Assembly (NCBI RefSeq): GCF_017876315.1
Contig: NZ_JAGINU010000002.1
Location: forward strand, 124,001 to 188,000
Length of the DNA: 64,000 bases
Origin: Pseudonocardia parietis
GTDB taxonomy: Bacteria; Actinomycetota; Actinomycetes; Mycobacteriales; Pseudonocardiaceae
Reading direction: 5' to 3'
The notes beneath the pieces are model-generated. The model worked only from the letters and a program-made list of their open reading frames with translations, ran no database searches and was not told where the DNA came from. The position numbers were made by a program, and so were the translations under genes. Positions 34,601 through 42,093 of the stretch are shown piece after piece; within the stretch, counting starts at the first letter, position 1; the number at the start of each line of letters is the position of its first letter.

Positions 34601-36043
34601 GATGCCGGTGGGCGGCGGGGTGACCTCGGCCGATGCCCGACGGGCGCCGTCGAGCTGCTGCTGACGAGTGTCGAGCTCGTTGATCTCGTCGTTCCAGCCG
34701 AACGGCTTCGTACGCAGCAGCTCGGCCCGCCACCTCTGATCGATCGCGGCCAGCCGGTCGATCTCGGTGACCGGCAGCGTGGCCAGGGCGTCGGGCAGCG
34801 GGTCCGGCGCTAGGGGCTTATCGGCGATCATCTGGCGGGCTTGAGCCTGGAGGCTGCGGGGGAGTGCACTGGGGTTCAGGTCGTGGTCGACGACGCGCTG
34901 GAGGTCCATCCGATGGCCGTCGGGGCGCGTGTCCTGCAGCGTCTCGCCGCCGATGTTGATGACTGGCACGAGGGTGTCGTTGCGCTTGCTGCGCACGACG
35001 TTCCTCCTGCCGGGAGCATCGTTGTAGGTGACATCGACGTGACCGGTGCGGCCGGGGTCGACCGACACCACGAATCCGCGGTCGCCCTGGTTCCAGGACA
35101 CGTAGTCCCCGGGGCGCAGCGCCGCCGCGGGCAGTGTCGGGTAGTCCCCGGTGGGGATGCCGTAGGCGTTCACGAACGCGACTGGGGTGGACTGGTCGAC
35201 TCGGCCGTCCAGCTGCGGGGCAGCGGCCGGCGCGGTCGGCACAGCCGGTGTCTGGCTGGGGGGCTCAGAGGCCTCGGTGACAGCCGGGCTGGTGTCGGCA
35301 CCGCGCTCGGGCCCGTTCGCTGCCTCCAGGTCAGCGGCGGGGACCGCGGCCATGGTCTGGTCAGCGCCGCGGCCGATCGGCGGGTCCGGCATTGCCGCGA
35401 CCTGCGCACGCAGCGCCACCAGACCCTGCTCCTCGGCGGCGTACCGGCGCCGGTCGCCCGCATCGGGCATGCGGCCGGGGCCGCGCAGGTTCGTGTCGGT
35501 GATGTTCAGTTCGTTGTCGATCGTGGCGAGCATGGCGTGCTTGTCGTGTACCCGAAGCGTGCCCCCGTCGACGGTCGGGTAGCCGCCGTAGAAGTCGTCC
35601 TGGGCGGGGTCGCTCTCCAGCACATCAGTGATCCGGATACGCAGCAGGTTCGCCGCCGCCGCCGTGAGCTGGAAACCGGTGGCGTCGGGGAACCGCGCCG
35701 GGTCGTCGGACTCCATCTCTGGCAGGTCCGGGGCGATGCCAGGCCGCGCCGCGGCGGCTGGTTCCGGAGCGGCGGTCGGGGTCGTTCGCTGCTCAGGTGA
35801 AACATGCCGTGGCGCGGCGGGCAGCGGAGGGACGGGTGGTGTGGTCGCGGCCTGCTCGGCGATGTGGCCGTCGATGAGGGTGCGGACCCGGGCCCAGTAC
35901 TCGTGGCGGCCCGGATCGAGACGCGCCGCGTCGTCGATCAGCGAGCGCGCCGTCACGAGCTCACCGGCGTCGAACTGTGCCCGCGCACGGACCGAGATCC
36001 GCTCGGCCTGCTCGGGATCATGTCGCGGCGATCGCTCGCGCAC
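28673..36043 (-). CDS. Giant DNA methylase - SNF2-type helicase (DarB-like)
   Basis: About 2,456 residues if it starts at GTG 36043; no good ribosome-binding site is seen and the start is uncertain. Domains in order: a disordered Pro/Ala-rich N-terminus; an N6-adenine methylase with SAM motif 'GCGTGNYIG' near residue 863 and 'IGNVPF' (an N-P-P-Y variant) near 920; then SF2/SNF2 helicase parts with 'GAGKTAEMAIG' near 1550, DEAH 'VVVDEAHDYKN' near 1709 and motif VI 'QRDGRALRRGNQ' near 2059; then a coiled coil. The layout matches the methylase-helicase proteins of conjugative elements and phage P1 DarB, thought to protect incoming DNA. The protection role is inferred. Confidence 0.85.
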   Translation of the reverse strand: MRERSPRHDPEQAERISVRARAQFDAGELVTARSLIDDAARLDPGRHEYWARVRTLIDGHIAEQAATTPPVPPLPAAPRHVSPEQRTTPTAAPEPAAAARPGIAPDLPEMESDDPARFPDATGFQLTAAAANLLRIRITDVLESDPAQDDFYGGYPTVDGGTLRVHDKHAMLATIDNELNITDTNLRGPGRMPDAGDRRRYAAEEQGLVALRAQVAAMPDPPIGRGADQTMAAVPAADLEAANGPERGADTSPAVTEASEPPSQTPAVPTAPAAAPQLDGRVDQSTPVAFVNAYGIPTGDYPTLPAAALRPGDYVSWNQGDRGFVVSVDPGRTGHVDVTYNDAPGRRNVVRSKRNDTLVPVINIGGETLQDTRPDGHRMDLQRVVDHDLNPSALPRSLQAQARQMIADKPLAPDPLPDALATLPVTEIDRLAAIDQRWRAELLRTKPFGWNDEINELDTRQQQLDGARRASAEVTPPPTGIESGAVPGIEERVVARESGDVRMRRTPEGKVWVRTSEANTWRVAGPGETAAFDTETPEWRENRRRDDAERKTRRQASRLAAREKYERVQQDKASVQATASAPSPDLVEQREPDKLAALNRTPEQQTAELATTTVVRLHARDDGMQTPTQWSATISALPAPARQAVLAKLGFDQLDAMLEPAILAEGRIWRDELIERIGQLDPEIARLARDAAARRDAQATASPPQHLDQAPAPAEESTAGPTPQTSSPSEPSRKPEVEVEEHAAAGQFRPGSVRPPTGAKARVEANLTALSTLRALGDRPASAAEQENLARWSGWGAVPEVFDELRPEMQWARDQLTEMLDDTEMARARSSMLNAHYTDPDLAEQVWSAVTELGFHRGRVLEPGCGTGNYIGLAPDGAHVVGVEVESTTAAIAAALQPQAQIRGESFAESRFPNGSFDLVIGNVPFARTVLSDKVHNTGRHSIHNHFLIKSLHLTAPGGLVAAITSRYTLDARNPVARREMAELADLVGAIRLPQAAHQRTAGTDVITDLLVFRRREPGREPQPFDWELTDVVDIGDEQVRMNSWFIQHPEMLCGTLTSGSGQYSSAEPRVVSDRPAAELLAERLAQVVDRARRDELLHAPTLPALPQRAALPGPALELEDGHLFVDEDGQFQQVTDGAAEPFVVPKSRQGELRDLLELRDTTVTLLEAEAATFEHSESIEELRADLNRQYDAYADRYGPINRFKWRRTGRVDDAGNDIQARIVDKLGGFRADPRAPIVLALEVFDSSTGTATKADVFTDRVIAPRTPARGADTPAEALAICMDTHGQVELTEVARLLGVDDAEARTSLGELVFADPQRDGQLVPAAEYLSGHVRRKLDQALAAAEDEPAYAANAAALREVLPPDIEPEDIVARLGVPWIEASYVQAFLRQTLADPRLTVAHTYGTNWEVKGDDFSVAATSTWGTERYPAPKLAAALLAQKSIVVRDEIETVTADGSPTTRNVLNPAATTAAQAKADELAQRFSEWIWEAPQRATELARVYNDRFNSVVLRNYDDITLSLPGLTRTFEPNPHQYAAVARMISEPAVGLYHEVGAGKTAEMAIGVMELRRLGMVRKPCIVIPNHMIEQWSREFQQLYPRARILAASSADLRKDARRAFVARVATGDWDAVIITRGAFERIPMRPEAQEAYLDAELDTLREALERGRAEGSGRTVKRMQQQLDNAKERIKEKIARDYDPAVTFEATGIDYVVVDEAHDYKNLRTASNIAGAAIEGSNRAQDLDMKLHYLRDKHGHRVVTLATATPIANSITEAHVMQRYLRPDLLDQAGVLDFDAWAATFAATVSDIELSPDGTSFRMKARFARFHNVPELLRMWWVSGDVKTADDLNLPRPDLLPRPEDGQRAPRTFLVPATEGQQELISELGARAEKVQMRAVTPDIDNMLKISSEGRAGALDLRLLGRDMPAGEAKLEAAADEIARIHHAHSDDEFLDADGEPHPRRGGFQLVFCDLGTPGDGAKRPGWNVYTELRDQLVERGLPREQVRFIHEAANDRKKAELFEACRVGEVSVLIGSTSKMGVGTNVQARAVALHHLDCPWRPADLAQRDGRALRRGNQYSEIALNRYVVEGTFDAYMWQALARKASFISQLMNGRLDVREVEGDIGDTALNYNEVKALAAGNPLLMDKAKADAELTKLERLERSHVQTRSRLRYTIEVNEGRGPILEAEIEALRERIDRRTDTRGEQFVIEIGSRRLTDRSEAGTTLINQLATAATGPESTRPTEIPGIARLGGQSFDALVWSGGPRAGYELRIAGTGTGGVVEGSKLQLLELAKSEKPSSLVVRMENRVAGLDEKLTRAQDDLQRTGEETERATAQLQRPFAQAAELEQARVRVREIDEEMADLAAPAEQSTNAAESTAENPPSQPDPPAAEPAVPAGSSPTAAEAEHSRAAVAAALAAHRPPARPPQTAQNAGSAKAGAHQPAPGPAPVPDRHTTARRRL

Positions 36044-36069
36044 CGGCGCGGGCGCCGGCGGCGGGGGTT

Positions 36070-36363
36070 CTACCGGGGCAGGTCGGCCGGAGTCGGGTCG
36101 TCCGCCTCCGGGGACAGCAGAACTCGCTCGGCGAGGATCTGCTCCTCGGCCTGGGCCTGGATCCGGTTGAGCCGGCCCACCTGGTCCAGGTAGGTCCCGG
36201 CCGGGCCCTCCTGTGCTGCCTGGTTCGCTGCCAGGTTCTCGATCTCGTCCTGCACCTGGTTGCCCAGGCTCGTGAAGTGCTGCTGAGGGTTCTCGATCTT
36301 GGCGTACCGGTTCGGCAGGTGCGTCTGCCAGTGCTGCATTGCCTGGCGTCCGTAGCGGTTCAT
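36070..36363 (-). CDS. Small conserved conjugative-element protein, 97 residues
   Basis: ATG 36363 follows GGAGGAGACCG. The product 'NRYGRQAMQHWQTHLPNRYA' with 'VGRLNRIQAQAEEQILAERV' resembles a short helical family often found directly upstream of SNF2-type giant genes in actinobacterial elements. Third-position GC is high in this frame and low in the overlapping frame of the giant gene, so this frame is the coding one. It ends 26 bases before the candidate start of the methylase-helicase. Confidence 0.75.
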   Translation of the reverse strand: MNRYGRQAMQHWQTHLPNRYAKIENPQQHFTSLGNQVQDEIENLAANQAAQEGPAGTYLDQVGRLNRIQAQAEEQILAERVLLSPEADDPTPADLPR

Positions 36364-36508
36364 CGGTCTCCTCCTGATCGGTCGACGGCGCCTGGTCCGG
36401 AGCAAGAGCCACGGGAGTAGGTGGTTCGGCGGGGTCGGGTCCGCCGAACAGGGCTTCCAGCGGGAGCTGCTCCTGGTTCGTGGAGCGGCGACGGCTCGGT
36501 CCGGGCAC
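36364..36508 (-). other. Coding-like open frame with strong RBS upstream of the 97-residue gene
   Basis: GTG 36508 follows GGGAGGA and opens a frame 'PGPSRRRSTNQEQLPLEALF' with good codon bias up to about 36363. The frame then runs on without a stop, overlapping the 97-residue gene, into the giant methylase-helicase. It may be a separate short gene that lost its stop, or the true N-terminus of the giant protein with the 97-residue gene nested inside. Confidence 0.4.
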
Positions 36509-36577
36509 TGATTGTCCTCCCTGCTCACGCTGGCGCATCCGGCGACACGAGGTCTGAGCCGCCCGGAATCGGGCTGG

Positions 36578-37222
36578 CTATAGGTGGTCGAGCTGATCGT
36601 CGAGGGCGAAGAAGTACTCCGGCGGCGGGTCGTGCTGCCCGAGCTTGGTCACGAAGCGCTCGGTGCCGTGTTGTCCGCCCTGGCAGGCGCTGAACGGGCC
36701 GTGCTCGTCCATGAGCACCGCGAGCTGGCGGTCGAGGTAGTCGTAGTAGGTGACCAGGGCGTTGCCCTCACCCGCTGAGATCGCTTCGGTCCAGGAGCGG
36801 CGCAGCGCATCGAAGCGCGCGATCGCTTCCGGGTGCAGCCACCAGCTCCGACACCAGCGCAGCGCACCTTGGTTCTGCGGGAGTCGGCGTTCGAGCAGCT
36901 GCGCGATGTGGTCGCGTACCCACGGGACGAGCTCTCGCATGTCCAGACCGGCGTCCGGCTCGACGGCCGGCTCCGGTGCCGCCGTGGACGCGGCGGCGGT
37001 GTCGTCGGGTTCGGTGTCGTCGTCGGGAACCGAGGTGCTGGGAGGGGCCGCTGCGGCGTCCTCGATCGCATCGAGCGCACCGGCGATGTCCTCGACTCGA
37101 TCGTCGAGCTCCCGGATCCGGGCGGTGAGGTTCGCCCGGTCGGCGCGTAGCTGGATGAGCTCGGTGAGCACCGTGCCCCAGTCTCCGGCTGCGCTCTCGT
37201 CGCCGGACTCCGGGGAGGTCAC
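36578..37222 (-). CDS. DUF4913-type protein with coiled coil
   Basis: A 214-residue protein. Residues about 20-60 form a coiled coil ('LIQLRADRANLTARIRELDD'), then an acidic/Ala-rich linker. The C-terminal domain 'WCRSWWLHPEAIARFDALRR' to 'VLMDEHGPFSACQGGQHG' matches DUF4913, a family confined mostly to actinobacterial mobile elements. It overlaps the coupling-protein gene by four bases (start 37222, stop 37219), so it is part of the secretion operon. The function is unknown. Confidence 0.75.
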   Translation of the reverse strand: MTSPESGDESAAGDWGTVLTELIQLRADRANLTARIRELDDRVEDIAGALDAIEDAAAAPPSTSVPDDDTEPDDTAAASTAAPEPAVEPDAGLDMRELVPWVRDHIAQLLERRLPQNQGALRWCRSWWLHPEAIARFDALRRSWTEAISAGEGNALVTYYDYLDRQLAVLMDEHGPFSACQGGQHGTERFVTKLGQHDPPPEYFFALDDQLDHL

Positions 37223-39111
37223 GGGGCCGTACCGCGGGGGGAGCGCTCGCTGGCGGTCAGGCGCTGAGCGAGCGGGTTACCGGCGCCGAGCGCAGCCACC
37301 GCCGACTGACGGACCTGCGCGGTGGCCTCGGCGGCGTGTGCGCTGATCTTCTCGGCGTCGTTCTCGCGGTACCACGGCATCAGCTCCAGCAGCACCGGGC
37401 GGCGCCCAGCGGAGAGCAGGATGGCATGGCGCTTGTCCAGGGAACCGACGTCGGCGATGGTCATCACCGGCTTGTCCCGCATCGAGGTCGAGGTGGAGCC
37501 GCCGCCGCGGCCGTACTGGTGAGAGTAGGTCGGCACCTCCAAGGGCCCGATCAGGTCGCTGACCCAGCGGGCGAACTCGGGATCCTGCACCCCGGCGCCC
37601 ACCAGCTTGATCGTGGCCGCAGACCACATCTTGTCCATCCCGGACTTGCCCCAGACCGCGACGCCCTGTTGGTAGGACTGCAGGAACGTCAGGACCTGGA
37701 TGCTCATCGACCCGAAGTAGGAGTACAGGTCCGGCAGGTTCGCGATCGGGCAGACGTTGGCGGCCTCGTCGAGCACCGGGCGCAGCGGCGGATCGAGCCG
37801 GCCGCCCTGGGCGGTCGCGGCCTGGGCCGCGATGCGCAGCAGGTGATCGACCAGGGCGGCGACGACCGGGGCGCCGCTGCCGGCGCCTTCGCGGGTGAGC
37901 AGGTAAAGGGTGTCGCGGGGGACCGGATGACCGGCGCTGTCGGTCTGGTAGCCGACCAGGAACCCCCACGGGTCGAACTCCTCCACCGGGACGCGAGGCG
38001 GATGCCGCCACGTTGACGGTGGGGTGATCAGCCGGGCGACGGCCTCCGACTCCAGCGACCCGAGGGCTGTCAGGGCCGTCTCGAACAGGCCGCCGCGGGT
38101 CTCGGCGGGGGCCTCCAACAGGCCCTGCAGGCCGTCGGAGATCTCCTTGAACCCGCCCTCTTCCAGCAGGGTGACCGGCTCGCTGGCTTGGGTGGCCAAC
38201 CATCGGCGGACGTCGCGCAGGCTCTTGTCGGAGCTGCACGAGGCGGCCAGGACGAGCTGGGTGAGCAGGCGTTCAGCGCCTCTTGTAAAGAAGGGGTTGG
38301 CGTCGTTGGAGTTGCCAGCACCGATGGTGCGGGAGAAGTGGGCGACCAGATACCCGGCGTCGGCCAGGTCCTTGATACCGGCGAGCGGGTTCCACCACCA
38401 GCTCTGCTCCACCCCGGCGATGCCTTGCGGGTCAGCGACGAAGGTGCGGCCCAGCTCGGCGCGCAGCCCGATCGTCAAGGTGTAGACGTCGACCTTGTTG
38501 CTGGTCGCGATGACCGGGCCAGGCGCCGACAGGATCGCGGGCACGACCTGCGCGGAGGTCTTGTTCGACCGCGGACCAGCGATCTCGAGCATGACGTCTT
38601 CCTCGGAGGCATACAGCAGACGCGACTCGCCGACACCGCCGAGCCGGCGGCCCAGGCACAGACCCAGGTCCCGGCTTTCGAGGCGGTCCTGCCCGGCCAG
38701 GGACGGGCGCAGCTGTACTGCTCGCTTCTGCGCGGCGCGACCGCGCATGTCGCGGGTGTCGCGTCGACCGGCCATCGCCGAGCGAGGTTCACCTCGCGTG
38801 TTGCTCCGAGAGCCGGCCCAGAGACCGGCGGCGACGATGAGCCCGAGCAGGGGGACCAGCACGCCGGCGAGGACGGCCCAGAACGCCGGGCGCGAGCCGT
38901 CGGGCCCGATCAGGGGGTCGAGACTGCCCGCCCCGGCTGCGGAGACCATCGCCTGCAGAGTTGGCCCACCGAAACCCGGGGCGGTCTGGGCTGAGGCAGC
39001 GGCCGCGGTCCAGCAGCACGCCATCGCCGAGAAACCCGCGCCGAGGACCCCGAGCCCGACCAGCGGAATGGCCAGCTGCTGCCACGGGATCGGCGCTGCG
39101 GGCGTGCTCAT
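37219..39111 (-). CDS. VirD4/TraG-like type IV coupling protein
   Basis: A 630-residue ATPase linking the relaxosome to the secretion channel. Two N-terminal membrane segments lie at about 12-40 and 77-98. The nucleotide-binding loop is 'GPRSNKTSA' with K184, a degenerate Walker A seen in actinobacterial TraG/VirD4 proteins. 'RPVLDEAANVCPI' near 445 is Walker B. 'MSIQVLTFLQSYQQGVAVWG' is the usual conserved block after it. ATG 39111 overlaps the VirB4-like stop (ATGA). It is followed by DUF4913 and preceded by VirB4 and SCO6880, the standard actinobacterial T4SS order. Confidence 0.88.
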   Translation of the reverse strand: MSTPAAPIPWQQLAIPLVGLGVLGAGFSAMACCWTAAAASAQTAPGFGGPTLQAMVSAAGAGSLDPLIGPDGSRPAFWAVLAGVLVPLLGLIVAAGLWAGSRSNTRGEPRSAMAGRRDTRDMRGRAAQKRAVQLRPSLAGQDRLESRDLGLCLGRRLGGVGESRLLYASEEDVMLEIAGPRSNKTSAQVVPAILSAPGPVIATSNKVDVYTLTIGLRAELGRTFVADPQGIAGVEQSWWWNPLAGIKDLADAGYLVAHFSRTIGAGNSNDANPFFTRGAERLLTQLVLAASCSSDKSLRDVRRWLATQASEPVTLLEEGGFKEISDGLQGLLEAPAETRGGLFETALTALGSLESEAVARLITPPSTWRHPPRVPVEEFDPWGFLVGYQTDSAGHPVPRDTLYLLTREGAGSGAPVVAALVDHLLRIAAQAATAQGGRLDPPLRPVLDEAANVCPIANLPDLYSYFGSMSIQVLTFLQSYQQGVAVWGKSGMDKMWSAATIKLVGAGVQDPEFARWVSDLIGPLEVPTYSHQYGRGGGSTSTSMRDKPVMTIADVGSLDKRHAILLSAGRRPVLLELMPWYRENDAEKISAHAAEATAQVRQSAVAALGAGNPLAQRLTASERSPRGTAP

Positions 39112-40583
39112 CAGGGCTGCCCGGTGCCGTGCTGCCAGGCGGTGTCGGTGTTGTAGAGGTCGCGTTCGCTGGGCATCAGCGACAGGGCAACGGGCAGCCC
39201 CATCCGTTCACCGGACTTGATCAGGTACCGGCCGCGGCCCGGGTGGGTGCTGCCGGTCATCCAGGTCGGGGGCGCGGCCCAGGCCCGCACCATCGCGGCC
39301 TCGGAGGCGGTCAACGGGCTGATCTCGTTGATCGCGGTGAGCTCCTTGTCGGCCATGCCGCCGAGCACCATGACGCCGTTGCGTTGGGCCATGCCGCGCG
39401 CTTTCGCACGGTCGGCCTCGGTGGGCAGCGCCTCGAGGTCATCGAGGGAGTGGGTGACCTGCGCGGAGATCTCGCCGCGGTGGCGGCCCAGGCGGGTGAC
39501 CCGGTCGGAGCGCTCGACCAGCCCTGGGGCGACGCGCAGTGCGCGCCAGAGCTCGTCCTGGATGCGGAAGATGTTGCGGTGCCGGCCCGTCGCTGCGGAA
39601 CCGTCGATGACTGCGGCCGCCCACGCCCAGGACGAGAGCATCGCGGCGGCCACGACTTCGTCCTCGTCGTCGTCGAGGGCGGAGATGTCCAGCGACAGCG
39701 CGGGGGTGTCGAGGTCGGCGGAGATCGAGGACCGGCGGTCGAACAATCCCCGGATCGCGCCGGCGCAGAGCAGCTCCAAGGTGTTGACCAGGTCCCGGGC
39801 GTCACGCCGGAAAGCCAGCCGCGTATCGCAGGCAGCGATGTCGAGCAGCAGTGTGGGCGGGTTGACCAGGACCCGCACGACGTCGGGGATGATCGGCTCG
39901 TCGCCGTCGGCGGTGGCATCGACGCACAGGTCGAGCGCGGCACCGAGCAGCCGCCGTTCGGTCACGTTGATCTCGGCGCGGCGCACGATGACCACGAGCG
40001 CTTCGAGCAGCGACAGTCGGCGGGCACGGATGGTCTCGGACAGCCGGGCGTGCTCGTCGCCGCTGGTCTGGGCGAGAGCGGCGCGCAGCGGGCCGGCGTC
40101 GAGCGGGTTGAGCGAATGCAGGCCCCGCCCGATCCGCCACACGCGCCCGTCGAGGTGCTCGACCAGCCGGGTGTACTCGCCCTTGACATCACCGGGCACG
40201 ACGGCGGTGAATCCGAACGCGACCAGGCCGGTCATCAGGCGTTTCACGATTGTGGACTTGCCGATGCCGGGCTGGCCCTGGATCCACATACCGGTGTTGG
40301 ACACCAGTCCCTGACGCAGCCACTCCGCCGGGTCCAGCCCCACGGGCTCGGCGGTGTGCATGTGGTGCCCGATGGGCACCCCGGGCGGTGCGGCGCCCGA
40401 GCTGACCGCGAACGGGAACAGCCCGCACATCTGCGTGGTGGTGCTCTGCCACATCACCCCGGACTCGGCGTTCGCCGCCCGCCCGGCACCGGGTAGCGCC
40501 CACCCCAGAGCCCGCGGTACCGGGCGCCCGCGGTAGGGCGCACCGGGGTCGAGCTGCTGCGGTGGCAGGGAAGTCGTCGTCAC
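39111..40583 (-). CDS. VirB4/TraC-like secretion ATPase
   Basis: A 490-residue ATPase that powers the type IV channel. Walker A 'GQPGIGKST' has K109. 'VPGDVKGEYTRLVEHLDGRV' follows, typical of VirB4-type proteins. 'NIFRIQDELWRAL' near 330 is the Walker B region and 'MVLGGMADKELTAINE' is near 400. GTG 40583 is chosen because AGGAG precedes it; the open frame continues upstream only as a shadow of the next gene. It is 40 bases from the SCO6880-like stop. Confidence 0.85.
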   Translation of the reverse strand: MTTTSLPPQQLDPGAPYRGRPVPRALGWALPGAGRAANAESGVMWQSTTTQMCGLFPFAVSSGAAPPGVPIGHHMHTAEPVGLDPAEWLRQGLVSNTGMWIQGQPGIGKSTIVKRLMTGLVAFGFTAVVPGDVKGEYTRLVEHLDGRVWRIGRGLHSLNPLDAGPLRAALAQTSGDEHARLSETIRARRLSLLEALVVIVRRAEINVTERRLLGAALDLCVDATADGDEPIIPDVVRVLVNPPTLLLDIAACDTRLAFRRDARDLVNTLELLCAGAIRGLFDRRSSISADLDTPALSLDISALDDDEDEVVAAAMLSSWAWAAAVIDGSAATGRHRNIFRIQDELWRALRVAPGLVERSDRVTRLGRHRGEISAQVTHSLDDLEALPTEADRAKARGMAQRNGVMVLGGMADKELTAINEISPLTASEAAMVRAWAAPPTWMTGSTHPGRGRYLIKSGERMGLPVALSLMPSERDLYNTDTAWQHGTGQP

Positions 40584-40623
40584 AAGGGGCTCCTGGTCGA
40601 GGTGAACGAAGTGGTGGGGTGGG

Positions 40624-42093
40624 TCAGCGCCGGGGGCGGCGGGCCAGCTCGCCCGGGTTGACACCGAAACCGAGGGATGCTGCGAAACCGGTGCTCTGTG
40701 CGCCGCGCAGGCGCCGCAGCCGCAGCTTGGCCTGACCGGCGCGCTGTTCGACGTCCGCGGTCGCGGCAGGCAACTGTTCGGCGTCGAAGACGGTGGTGGT
40801 GACATACAGGGTGAACCGGCCGACGCCGGCGCCCTCGGCCTCCTCCCGGGCGCTCTGCACGGCACGCGCGAGATCGTCACGGTCACGCTGGGTCTCGTCG
40901 CGTTTGGTCTTGTGCACCCACATGCGCCGGACCTGGGAATTGGTGATCTCGCGCTCGACCTCGTCGGCGGCGCCCCCGGCCGAGAACGGCTCGTAGAGCA
41001 GGGTGACTCGCCGCGCGAACGGCCCCGAGGCCAGCAGCGGCACCAGCACGCGGTCCATCACGGCCTGGCGAGGTGCCTCGACCATCGCCCACGACACCGA
41101 CAGACCTGAGTCGTGCTGCCAGTGCTCCCACGTCTCGCGAGCGCTGATCGGGCCCGCCTCAGCCCAGCGCAGCAGCTCATCGGCGCTGTGCTCGTCGTAG
41201 CCGGTCAGGTCCGAGCGACTGGCGGGGTCGTAGGCGACCCGCAGACGCCCGGTCAACCATCCGGCGGTCGCGCGGCGGCGGACCGCGACGCCCGCCATGG
41301 ACAGGTGCGACTCCAGGCCGGGCAGCCAGCGGGTCACCTCGGCGACACCGGCGGCCAGATCCGGTGGGCGGGGAGTCGCCAGAGCCGGATCGAACGTCAC
41401 CGACACCCGGCAGTCGACCTCGGCGGACGAGGACGGCGCAGTCGCGGCGAGTTCGGCCATGACCGCTTGTGCCGAAGCCGGAGCCCGCGGGTCGATGCGG
41501 TCGTTGACGTAGTCGCGCAGCGTGGTCCCCCCGGTCGGGGACGTGTCGATGGTGACCGCGACGTGGCGGATCATCGGCTGATATCCCAGGTCGGCCAGGA
41601 ACGCGCCCCAGTTCGCGACCCAGGCATCGGCCTGGCCCTGGTCGGCCAGGTCCAGCCCGACTGGGGAGACCCGCAGCACCGCGGTCAGCCACCCGGTGCG
41701 GCGGTCCCACAGCAGCCCTTGCTTGCCGCCGCGCCCGTCGTCGGTCGACAGCGGCACGATCGGGCTCATCGGCCCGGGAAGGTCGTGGCGACGGTGGTGG
41801 TCGGTGACCATCCCCCCGGTCAGTTCGGTCCAACCGGCCGCCTTGCTGCGGGCGAAACGCAGACGTCGCATAACCACATCCGAAAGTGAGCTACCACCGA
41901 TTTTGAGGACCACGGCGCCGATCACGAGGGCGCCAAGGGCCAGGGCGACGACTCCCGCCCGGCCCGAGAAGTTCAGCACCGCGACGGGGACCGCGACCGC
42001 GCCGAAGACGGTCAGGGTCTGGCCGGTGCCGAGGTGACCGATACCGAACCCGCGAGGCGGGCGCCAGTTGCCGTACGTGCGGGGCGCCGTCAT
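40624..42093 (-). CDS. SCO6880-family T4SS protein
   Basis: A 489-residue protein. Two hydrophobic segments near residues 27-45 and 47-65 anchor the N-terminus. A soluble domain follows, with 'GLLWDRRTGWLTAVLRVSPV', 'YQPMIRHVAVTIDTSPTGG' and a late 'VHKTKRDETQRDRDDLARAV'. The family has only been seen beside VirB4, VirD4 and PrgI/VirB3-like genes of Gram-positive conjugation systems and may replace the VirB3 fusion. ATG 42093 overlaps the VirB6-like stop (ATGA). Confidence 0.82.
   Translation of the reverse strand: MTAPRTYGNWRPPRGFGIGHLGTGQTLTVFGAVAVPVAVLNFSGRAGVVALALGALVIGAVVLKIGGSSLSDVVMRRLRFARSKAAGWTELTGGMVTDHHRRHDLPGPMSPIVPLSTDDGRGGKQGLLWDRRTGWLTAVLRVSPVGLDLADQGQADAWVANWGAFLADLGYQPMIRHVAVTIDTSPTGGTTLRDYVNDRIDPRAPASAQAVMAELAATAPSSSAEVDCRVSVTFDPALATPRPPDLAAGVAEVTRWLPGLESHLSMAGVAVRRRATAGWLTGRLRVAYDPASRSDLTGYDEHSADELLRWAEAGPISARETWEHWQHDSGLSVSWAMVEAPRQAVMDRVLVPLLASGPFARRVTLLYEPFSAGGAADEVEREITNSQVRRMWVHKTKRDETQRDRDDLARAVQSAREEAEGAGVGRFTLYVTTTVFDAEQLPAATADVEQRAGQAKLRLRRLRGAQSTGFAASLGFGVNPGELARRPRR

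Noticed and set aside
36044..36538. Extension of the giant protein to 36538 as a 2,621-residue product
   Set aside because: Third-position GC drops in this frame over 36070-36363, where another gene is clearly coded; kept only as an open question in the findings.
40584..40886. 100-codon N-terminal extension of the VirB4-like protein
   Set aside because: It is an Arg/Pro/Ser-rich shadow of the SCO6880-like gene's 3' end; GTG 40583 has a good RBS.
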